In this document: one piece after another, positions 56,591 through 64,000 of the stretch
How positions within the stretch are numbered: the first letter of the stretch is position 1
Layout of the letters: the number at the start of each line of letters is the position of its first letter
Assembly (NCBI GenBank): GCA_025738555.1
Contig: JAOVFP010000004.1
Location: 5,766,001-5,830,000 of the forward strand
Direction of reading: 5' to 3'
DNA from: Cyathus striatus
Lineage: Eukaryota; Basidiomycota; Agaricomycetes; Agaricales; Nidulariaceae
Length of the DNA stretch: 64,000 nt
The notes under the pieces: generated by a model
The model's database searches: none
The model's input: only the letters and a program-made list of their open reading frames with translations
What the model was told of the DNA's origin: nothing
Made by a program: the position numbers and the translations under genes

Positions 56591-57694
56591 TCAAATGAAT
56601 GTGGGTGTTGTGTATGCTTCCAGAGAATTTGGATCGATTATAGTGACATGCTGTTCACCATTAATAAAGTCCTGTGTTGTTGCCTGTGCAAGACAAGTGA
56701 ACGGACATCCTAAAAGTAAATCATATGGAGCATTTTCAACAACCTGGGCCTGTAGAAAAAGATGAATAGGCCCAATTGATACTCCAAGGTTCATAAGTAA
56801 ACCTTTTGTTGAACTCTTCGATCCATTAGCTGCTTCCATGGTGATAGACTGTGAAGCATCAATAGGAAGGTGCAACTTTTCCCAAAGTTGCCGTCGAATC
56901 ACAATGATTTCGGATCCGCTATCTAATAGACCTTCACAAGTTATACCATCCTTGAGAGTAACATCAACGCGACGTAGAGGCTCAATTTTTGGAGCAACAA
57001 CTTGACCATTATGAGTAGGAAGTGTGTTGAGCAAAACATCGACATTCAGAGGCTGAGTCGAATTTGTGGCAGGTACAGTAGTGATATTAACGATAGCATC
57101 ACCAGTAGGAATTTGTTTCATTGTTGTAAGGTCTTTGTATTGTCAGCGGATATCTGGTGAGAGAGCAAGAAGTTCTCGTTGCATTAAAGTAACTGTGGAG
57201 TTAAGACCACATTCCAAAATGTTCTGTATGATCTTCGAATCCTCGATAGGTGTGAGGTACTTGTACTGAGGCTGAGGCTGAGGCTGAGGCTGAGACTTAT
57301 CTTGACTAGAAGCTGGCTGTTTCGTCTCTGGAACAGGTTTAACCTTTGCTTGAGAACATGTCTGTGCATATGAAGTGGCAGTGGCATCTGCAGCATGTTT
57401 ATGAGCTATCTTTTCACTAGCTTGCTGGATTACACTGGCTAGTAGTGCCTCTTTGTCATCATTGATAACATGATCCTCTTCTTGGATGGTACATGCAGCA
57501 GCAGGTGAAACAATCGAAATGGAAGGTGTGGAGTCAGTAGTAACAGCTGTAGGAGGGTGAGAATCTGCCCAAGAATAAACTTGCGGCGAGGTAGCGACAC
57601 TGAGCATGTTAGATAATGCTGTAGGAGTGGTAGACTGCAGATTGGCTTTATGCCAATTATCTATCCATTTGCACATATTACTTCCGGGGAGCAT
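56591..57694 (-). pseudogene. Gag tail and aspartic protease
   Basis: Frame 57143-57694 holds WIDNWHKANLQS, an acidic/Gln-rich linker with a Gln-Pro repeat (CTGAGG repeat at 57263-57293), and ends LLALSPDIR before a TGA. The next frame, 56591-57121, is the protease: GITCEGLLDSGSEIIVIRRQLW with an intact Asp-Ser-Gly, then VVENAPYDLLLGCPF, the second conserved block. The C-terminus leads into the linker in which the 3.26-kb element is inserted. The single TGA between the halves sits at an Arg-type position. Confidence 0.85.
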
Positions 57695-57742
57695 TCATGT
57701 GATTCGCAAACCGTTCAGAAGTGCGACCTGATTTGCAGTGTC

Positions 57743-59224
57743 TCAAATACATAACTTCTTGTTCATGTAATCGGCAAGGGTGGGGCAAATTCGGATAAAA
57801 TGGGCAGTATCTGAGCAGAATATACACCCAATATGCTGTGGAGGAGGTCGAGAGCTGGTAGGATATGGAGGAGCAAATGCAGGCATTGGGGATGGTGAAT
57901 TGGCGGTGAGCTGTTGTTGAAATGCTGCTGCTATCATCTGTGAGAAGGCAGGCATAACCAATTCAAGACTTTTCAAATCGAAAGTCTCTTTCTTTACAAT
58001 CAGTTCAAGTAACGAGGATTGCTGTGAGTCAATGGATGCAAATGCAAAAGGAGAGTAACTTGACTCTAAAAGATGATTTGCAGCTTCAATGACAGAGTCG
58101 ATTGGGAATGGGTCATCAGGGTGGTGTGTGAGATCCTTGACAGTAAGATAGCTGCGCAATCTCTTTCTAAAACTAATATCAAAGCCGCACATAAAATGCC
58201 CATACGACTCTCGGTCCGAAAGTTGACCATTCTTCTTTAAGTAACCAGCAATACATTTGAAATTGCGATGATACGCTCCGAGTTCGAGACGAGACTCCAT
58301 AGGAGTAATAGCTCGTTTCTCCACCAGAGTTTCGAGTTCGGAGATTGAGTATGTACACTCATTCTCTGAGCCAGCCCCAGGGTATAACTTTAAAAGATCA
58401 GCCTTAAACGTCGTCCATGATGTGCCATTACGAGAGGGCAAGTCTTCCCAAAGCTCAGCATCGTCATGTGGAGCATAATATACTGTCCATCGGATGAATT
58501 CAGGGTCTGTTGTAACATTTGCATTGTTACAAATTGCTTCGACATCAGAAAGATAGCACTTGAGTGTACGTGGATCTCCATCAAATTTCGGAGTGGAATG
58601 ATGGTTACAGCCAGGCATGTATGTGCTCGACATTGGAACAAGGCTTGGAGTTAGAGATAGTGTAGAAGGTGACGAAGGAGAGGGAAGTTCAGATGAGGTT
58701 GGTAAGTTGGATGCACCAGGAGGTAATTCAGGGGGAGAAATAGATGTAAAATCAACTTGAGGTTCAATTCCCTGTGCAAGTGGTGCTGGCAACACAGTAG
58801 ATTGCTGGTTAGGGCTCGTCATTGTTGGAGAGGGTGATGACTGAGGAGGGGAATCAAATGAAGCAGGTTGAAGGGCAAAAGTAGGGGAACCAACAGGTAT
58901 GGATTGGAGAGGAACAGAGGCCAGGTCGATTACCATTTCAGTGGTATGTGCAGGAGTAGCAGAGGACAAAGCAGGCAGTGGGATCACGGGTGACGAATCC
59001 AGCTTGAAAGATGTTGACGAATCGCTGTCTGACATGAAGGGAGGCTCAATAAACAAAGGAGGAACTGATGCAATTGAAGATCCAGAAGTGGTACAAGGAC
59101 AATAGACAATGAGGCGTGCTTCCTCAGCAAAACTTTGCAAAGGAGGAGTAGGAGAGTGTTCTGAGGGACGAGAAGAAGCTAAATGAGCTTCGAGTGCAAT
59201 ACGATGGGATCCACGAGATGACAA
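57743..59224 (-). CDS. Gag of the 13.6-kb element (N-terminal 493 codons)
   Basis: Starts MSSRGSHRIALEAHLASSRPSEHS, then a long Ser/Pro/Thr-rich stretch to about residue 200. The capsid region follows (YMPGCNHHSTPKFDGDPRTLKCYLSDVEAICN, then DDAELWEDLPSRNGTSWTTFKADLLKLYPGA). A zinc-knuckle-like CIFCSDTAHFIRIC motif lies near residue 470. The frame meets TGA after KLCI; reading on, it continues (DTANQVALLNGLRIT, TGA, MLPGSNMCKW) into the 57143-57694 frame, so gag and the protease precursor were probably one frame. Both TGAs fit former Arg codons. This stretch itself is unbroken. Confidence 0.85.
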   Translation of the reverse strand: MSSRGSHRIALEAHLASSRPSEHSPTPPLQSFAEEARLIVYCPCTTSGSSIASVPPLFIEPPFMSDSDSSTSFKLDSSPVIPLPALSSATPAHTTEMVIDLASVPLQSIPVGSPTFALQPASFDSPPQSSPSPTMTSPNQQSTVLPAPLAQGIEPQVDFTSISPPELPPGASNLPTSSELPSPSSPSTLSLTPSLVPMSSTYMPGCNHHSTPKFDGDPRTLKCYLSDVEAICNNANVTTDPEFIRWTVYYAPHDDAELWEDLPSRNGTSWTTFKADLLKLYPGAGSENECTYSISELETLVEKRAITPMESRLELGAYHRNFKCIAGYLKKNGQLSDRESYGHFMCGFDISFRKRLRSYLTVKDLTHHPDDPFPIDSVIEAANHLLESSYSPFAFASIDSQQSSLLELIVKKETFDLKSLELVMPAFSQMIAAAFQQQLTANSPSPMPAFAPPYPTSSRPPPQHIGCIFCSDTAHFIRICPTLADYMNKKLCI

Positions 59225-59271
59225 CAGAACAAAAACAAAACCTTAGAAGCCCCTCACAGTGGGCTCCACTT

Positions 59272-60044
59272 TGAAGAGGGAAACTCGAGGTTGAAGGTTC
59301 CTATGCAAAGAAATGCGAGTCGTTGGCATGTCCGTCCAACGTAAGGATTCTAAGGTGATGTGATACAATGATCAGCGATGAATACAAAAGAAAACGGATG
59401 AGAACTTCGAGTTTTGAAGTTCTGAGATGAAATTTGACTGAGTAGAGTTTGCACGACAAGTTGGAACAAGTAGAACAGTGTAGAGCATTTCAGACAGTGA
59501 CAGAGAATGAAAATGAATCGTTTAGATGAGAACTCGAGATGGTGAACTTCACTGGATTGCTCAAGACTGACATATACAGTTTAAATAGTAAAAGACAAAG
59601 ATATATACCTAAAAGAGCGAAATGAGTGTAAGTAAAGCCAAGAAAAAGATAGTATTAAAATAATTGTTTCAAGGAGACGAAACACAAGCTTGTTTTCTAT
59701 AGAATGCAGAGAATAAATGAGAAGATAGGGAGAGGAAATGAGTATATTGAGATGTTGATATGGAGATGAATAGATCTTGAAGTGCCACCGTTGAGCAGTC
59801 TCTCAGTTACTTTAGTCGGTGTTATAAACATTCTTGTGGTGGCCTTGGTGTCAACAAAGTGGCTAGCATTGTGGCGAAGGGGGGTGGAGGCAGAGAGCAT
59901 CAGGAAGTGTGTTGAGGTGGCAGAGACGATAGCATAGACACACTGTTTCAAGCTTGATGACATGAACACGTCATGTGACTGAACATGTTCACAGGACTTG
60001 TAGAATCGTCTGTTCCATAGTGCAGGCTGAATGCCTGCTCTACA
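59272..60044 (-). repeat. 5' LTR (773 bp)
   Basis: Partner of 46400-47173. The open frames inside both copies (46825-47253 and 59697-59969, minus) are the same LTR sequence and are not genes. Confidence 0.95.
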
Positions 60045-60495
60045 TTATTTACCTCATGTATAGTAATACTGTAACAACAGCTGGATTGTATGACATTGAT
60101 TCATTGTGTGTGGTATCATATCTATTTGTGTGTGGCTACTAGTAATAAGTATAGTACTTAAGTACTCTAAAAGGAATAGAGGCAGTGTGTCTACAATGCA
60201 ACAGTGTAATTATATCCATTTACAGTACTCGACACTATTCCTGTCATTGCCGTGACTACACTATCTTCTTAACTCCAAATTAAATTAAAAGTAAAGAAAC
60301 CCCAATGCGAAATAGGGGTGAATATTGGCAGATAGCGTGAAACTTCTATATTTCAATGTTCAATGGCGGCAAAATGGTGGAGTAGCTGAGTGTGCCTTGA
60401 GCACATCAATATTCTAATTTGGAGTCACATGCTTGATACTTCTGTCATGCAACAGGAAATTTCTTATTGGCTAGAAGGTTTTATAATAAATGTAC
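60045..60495. other. AT-rich flank of the LTR element, no gene
   Basis: Continuation of the sequence left of 46396 before insertion of the 13.6-kb element. No reading frame or repeat is recognised. Confidence 0.4.
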
Positions 60496-60770
60496 TGTTG
60501 GGATTTCAGCCGGCACTTTGATATCTAGCAGATTAGTCACATGTTATGTAAGTGAGAGGGTAGGGGATCATTGGAGAACATAGTAGTACATGTTGGAATC
60601 TACAGGGAGATTATGGGAGTATCTGGAGTAGGATTTGGTAGAATATAGTAGCATACACTAGAAAATAGTAGTTACTTGTCTATTATGTATGTATATAAGC
60701 CCTCTGTATGAGGCACTAGCAATCTTAAGTTCTCATTCACACTTTAAACCAAACACTCAAAATCACAACA
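60496..60770 (+). mobile_element. Solo LTR with 5-bp TSD
   Basis: TGTTGGGATTTCAG...AATCACAACA, 275 bp, is flanked by TGTAC on both sides (60491-60495, 60771-60775). A TATA-like GTATATAAGCCCTC lies at about 60690 and the 3' part is A/C-rich as in LTR R-U5. The size and 5-bp TSD fit a copia-type element that recombined out, but the superfamily is inferred. Confidence 0.88.
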
Positions 60771-61002
60771 TGTACAGTTTGCATTCCGAAATGGGATGGA
60801 GGATCATGCCTATGTGCTTCTCTAACCTAATCTAATAAGACCCATTGACTGTTCCCTCACAGACTCAAGAGGGCATCAAAAGGGAAACCCCAAAAATGAT
60901 AAGCCCAAAATGGCATAACTACATCATCGGGTTTCTATGAATCTCCCTGCCAAATTTTGTTTCATTTCACCCACCATAACCCAACTATCTAAAGGTAGTG
61001 GG
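60771..61002 (+). mobile_element. 3' part of an AATAAGGCC-family element
   Basis: It ends CCACCATAACCC, ACTATCTAAAGGTAGT, GGG at 61002, followed by AATT. The preceding GAAACCCCAAAAATGATAAGCCC resembles the segment before the same end at 7230-7290. No 5' end is found in the window. Confidence 0.55.
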
Positions 61003-62189
61003 AATTATTGTAGGGTACTTCATACAATACAATTGTAGAACTTGCTTATTTTTCAAGTAAAAGTTAAGTTCCCTAGCATAAAGTTAAGTTTCTTGCTTAT
61101 TTTTTTGAGCAAAAGTTAAGTTCCATCAAGTGGAGTCGAGTTTCTCACTTATTTTTTTTGAGTGAAAGTTAAGTTCTATTGAGTCGAGTTGAGTTTCTCA
61201 CTTATAATTTTTTTTGAGTGTCAGTCAAGTGGAGTTAAGTTCCTCACTTATGCTAAATTCAAGTGTCAGTTAAGTTACCATCAAGTTATGTTCGAGTGAT
61301 AAATGCCACTCAACTCCACTCAAATTTGAGTTGAGTTCCATTCGAGTTCCACTTAAGTTCCTCAAGTTCCATAACAAAAAACCCATACTTTATGATTGTC
61401 CTCATTGTTGTTGCGATCCCTTAGCTCGTTGTTTCCCACACACACCCCTGCCACTGTGGATGTGTAAAAATAGTGCCATCACATCATCTATCAAATTCCC
61501 AATCATTCCACTCACTTCCAATGCATTGATGGTGGTGGTGTCATGCTTCTTCCACTGCTGTGCTCAACAGTGAGCATTCATTTTGTGCATTCCTCACTCA
61601 TTTTTTGTGCTCTTCTCATTATTTTTTTAATACAACAAGTACATTATTTAGTATATAATATATTATTAGTTTTATAAATATAGTGCACTGTGCCTCCATA
61701 AAATTTAAAATGCATAATAATAATCTCAGGTTCTCATATAATATTCATCTTTGATTTATCTGCACTGTGGAAATATTTAATATATATAGGTGCTTGCAAA
61801 AATTAGTATGAAATACTCAAAAACTCGACCATAAATGATAATACTAGTTGCTCACTGTGTGTGACAATGATGAGTGATATGTACATGATCAAATGCGCCG
61901 TGGAAAACAGCATGCAGCACACATTAATCAATTTGATGGAGAGTGCTGAGCGGCATCAAAAAATAGAATCAACATTCAGGGTGTGGGAAACAATGACTGC
62001 AAGGCACAATGGTGAGCATGCAACAATTTAGTAATCCATAGAGGTGAGGAAATGTCTGTCATAAACCATACAAATCATGATAATTTACATTTTCGAGTTA
62101 CAAGTTAAGTTCCTAAGTTAAGTTCCACTTAAGTGTCAGTCAAGTTCCATTTGAGTTACCAGTAACTCGAAAAGTTGACAGCCCATATA
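61003..62189 (-). mobile_element. Second, partial copy of the MULE-like element
   Basis: Inverted relative to 53279-54445 and homologous along that length: RC of its right end is GGGCTGTCAACTTTTCGAG; the TTTTTTGAGTGAAAGTTAAG arrays, the CACTGTTGAGCA and hairpin-rich middle follow, and the ATTATTGTAGGGTAC left edge corresponds to GTACCTTACAATAAT at 54420-54434. The rest is missing, cut at the junction with the 61002 element. The frame 61331-61573 is repeat reading. Confidence 0.8.
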
Positions 62190-62640
62190 TAAACCTCTCG
62201 CACATTGATCATGCATCAGAAAAAATTGAGATCTCTAATTTAGTCTTCTTGGGCATACTTTATCATAATTACTGGCATATTTATGCATTATTACACATCT
62301 TCATAATTAATACATCTAACTAGCATAATTATAAGAATTACAATAATTGCGGCAAACTTGCAGAATTCGGATTTGGAACAAATATCAAGAGAAGTAACTA
62401 AGTCAAAAGCATACAATTAGCACTAATTCATCCTAATTATACAGTGCAATCAAAGTATAAAAATATAATACATATGACTTAGGATGTAAATAGGAGTAAT
62501 TATACCATTCACATATGTTAATTCAACTTAGTTAAGCCTAATTCTGAGGCCAAAGGGAGATAATAGACTCTAAACAGTGCAGTACTTAGCTCTCTCCTAT
62601 GAAATTCATTTGGATATATTAATTTATTATATTATATTTA
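62190..62640. repeat. AT-rich LTR-like fragment
   Basis: Shares CATCAGRAAAAAYTGAGAT and TGGCATATTTATGCAT-type words with the LTR-like segment at 40608-41090. Non-coding. Confidence 0.35.
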
Positions 62641-62998
62641 CATCTTGCAAGTTGCTACAGATGAGTGCCTTCCTCAATCCTACTCACTAGACACCCTGCT
62701 GCATGCCCCCCTACTTGCTATGTGCCCTGCTGTGCACCCTCCCCTTCACTACATCCCTTTCACCTCACTATGTGCCCTCCTCATTATGCATACTACTTTT
62801 TGCTATGCCCCTGCTCAATGTGCACCTCTTCCCAGACTTGTTGTTACAAAGACCTCCACTCTATTGGCGGTACTCGTTTACCAACAACATTGATGTGAAA
62901 ACTAAGTTATAAGTATTCCAATCAAACAGAATAAGGGAGAAAGGGGGCATGTACAACTGATTAGTCAAGGCAACTCTGATGAAGGTAGTATGTTCATG

Positions 62999-63236
62999 CT
63001 AATCCTCAGACTTGATATCCTGGAGAGCAAGGGTCTTCTTGTGGATGACAGTGTGGAGATGGGCCTTGCTCATCACAATGACGTAACAGACACACATCTA
63101 TGAGAGTGGGGAGGAAGACAGTGAGCTTGACAGGTTTGACGATGCATGTGATAATGATGAGGGAAGCCTTCTTGGCCTCAGTAAGGGCAGTGATATGGCT
63201 AAGACCATGCTTGACAGATGAGGAGCTTGTAGTCAT
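62999..63236 (-). pseudogene. Ribosomal protein eL8 (L7a) C-terminal fragment, broken
   Basis: The minus-strand reading SVKHGLSHITALTEAKKASLI, then KPVKLTVFLPTLI, followed after one frameshift (near 63100) by YVIVMSKAHLHTVIHKKT and LALQDIKSED then TAG. This matches in order the eL8 blocks K-Y-G-L-N-H-V-x-x-L-x-E-x-K-K-A-x-L, D-P-I-E-L-V-V-F-L-P-A-L and Y-x-I-V-K-G-K-A-R-L-G-x-x-V-x-x-K-T. No intron is seen in the fragment and the N-terminal two-thirds are absent. Family recognition is by memory of the conserved blocks; a diverged host-gene copy carried into repeat DNA. Confidence 0.75.
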
Positions 63237-63289
63237 AAAATGAGCTACTACAGTGAAGAATAGCAGTGTTGAGTCACACGACGAGTTTA

Positions 63290-63700
63290 AGTAATACTTA
63301 TGTACTTAGAATGTAAAATCCCAAATATAATAATAAACTTAAATCCCGAGGTGTAGATTCAGTAAGTTCAAGGGGCACAATGATTTCAATTTCAAATATA
63401 GAACAAGTTATTTATAGATCAGTTTAACTTGGTTTTATTCTTAGAACGCGTCAAGGTATTCAAAATTCAAGGTATTCAGGTTTCAATTCAGCAAACTCGG
63501 TACGTAATTCAGTGTCAAAACGTCTCGTAACTAATTCTGATTCTCGTCTGTATACCACCCTATCTGTGGGGGGAAGAATGCCTGGCAGTTCCTGCCTTAT
63601 TTCTTCCCTCTTCGTCTACTATATACATTTTCTACCCTACTGACTTACAAATTGCGTAGTAATAAAATATTATCTGTTCTCCAGTATTTCCCCGGTTCAT
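63290..63700 (+). repeat. LTR-like sequence related to 38415-39420
   Basis: CAATTCAGCAAACTCGGTA and AACGTCTCGTAACTAATTCTG resemble 38617-38690. It lies directly before the CpG-rich end of the window. Boundaries not resolved. Confidence 0.4.
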
Positions 63701-64000
63701 TTGTAAGGTAATGCGTTGTCAGCGCCCAGGCGGCAGTCAGCCAATTGTGCGCATAGAGCAACGCGCTCCCTTTCTGCAATGCGCGCTCGTTTGAGCGTCC
63801 CATCGGTTACCTTCCTAATCGAGTAATCAGCCGATGCGGCAGCGTCGGCCGCTTCACATCATTTCATTTACATCGGTCTCGCGGGTCGGTTTTCCGCTCC
63901 CGTGTGAACTCCTGACCGTTGGGGTACTCATTCTCGTTCCGTTCTTTCTTCCTTTCCCCACTTCTCGCACTCTCCCTCTCTGTCTCACTGTTTCGTTGTC
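63700..64000. other. CpG-rich window end, no gene yet visible
   Basis: GC and CpG rise abruptly (GCAGCGTCGGCCGC, CGGTCTCGCGGGTCGG) and end in a CT-rich run (CTTTCCCCACTTCTCGCACTC...), as before many fungal start codons. It may be the promoter side of a gene beyond 64000, or a retroelement LTR. Confidence 0.35.

Larger units (their letters stand above)
46400..60044 (-). mobile_element. Complete 13.6-kb Ty3/gypsy retrotransposon
   Basis: LTRs at 46400-47173 and 59272-60044 bound it. TTAT is duplicated (46396-46399, 60045-60048). Coding is on the minus strand in the order gag, protease, RT, RNase H, integrase. Next to the right-hand (5') LTR, minus-strand reading gives TGGAGCCCACTGTG, a plausible primer-binding site. 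Two other elements lie inside (53279-56539 and about 47750-49225). Without them the element would be about 8.9 kb, long for the family because of an extra 3' region holding an antisense gene fragment. Confidence 0.95.

Noticed and set aside
31737..60044. Genetic-code change (UGA read as Arg)
   Set aside because: TGA is absent from the reading of the intact hAT transposase and both F-box genes, and LTR differences show the same CpG transitions in non-coding DNA, so deamination is the simpler account.
62645..62912. Three overlapping plus-strand ORFs rich in Cys/Pro/Leu
   Set aside because: Open in all frames because of a C/T-rich CTATGTGCCCT repeat; no domain.

Overview
The window looks like a repeat-rich stretch of a basidiomycete, probably an Agaricomycete. 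The reasons are: spliced genes with very short GT-AG introns (48-69 nt in the best models), two F-box/LRR-type proteins, an SRPK-like kinase relic, and transposon families typical of mushroom genomes (Helitron with a DUF6570-like N-terminus, Plavaka-type, hAT, two Ty3/gypsy lineages). Everything is read from sequence alone; no species call is possible. I found no tRNA or rRNA gene and no CRISPR array.

Layout. 1-2.2 kb: Helitron Rep relic, cut off by a 5.9-kb unit with ~470-bp terminal inverted repeats (2164-8039). That unit carries two opposed 28-bp satellite blocks and a nested 2.2-kb element (5063-7290). 8-14 kb: unassigned transposon-like gene fragments and hairpin repeats. 14.4-31 kb: a CpG-retaining island with a duplicated SRPK-like pseudokinase (14.8-16.6 kb), an F-box gene (17.4-18.6 kb), a complete 6.0-kb hAT transposon (19045-25045), GC-rich repeats (25-28.6 kb), two tandem hairpin-ended elements (28.7-29.5 kb) and a second F-box-like gene (29.5-30.8 kb). 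31.7-38.3 kb: a chromodomain Ty3/gypsy element. 38.4-41.1 kb: LTR-like fragments. 41.1-44.9 kb: Plavaka transposase relic, minus strand. 46400-60044: a complete 13.6-kb Ty3/gypsy element, minus strand, with 774/773-bp LTRs and a 4-bp TSD. It has itself been invaded by a 3.26-kb MULE-like element (53279-56539) and by a minisatellite-bearing element (47.75-49.2 kb). 60.5-64 kb: a solo LTR with TSD, a second copy of the MULE-like unit, a ribosomal protein eL8 pseudogene fragment and LTR-like sequence.

How the parts work together. Only the two F-box genes look like intact host genes. The hAT transposase reads through 13 exons as one 873-codon frame once a single 855-bp insertion with a 9-bp duplication is discounted, so it was probably active recently. 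The older elements share one decay signature: almost every in-frame stop is TGA where the family has arginine (CGA). The two LTRs of the 13.6-kb element differ almost only by CpG transitions, and the lost protease and reverse-transcriptase catalytic residues of the other gypsy element are also CpG-to-CpA changes. This points to methylation-driven deamination of transposons beside a spared CpG-bearing island.

The least explained objects are the hairpin-ended AATAAGGCC family, the long-TIR unit with its CACATATGTCAC satellite, and a plus-strand gene fragment lying antisense inside the 13.6-kb retroelement.
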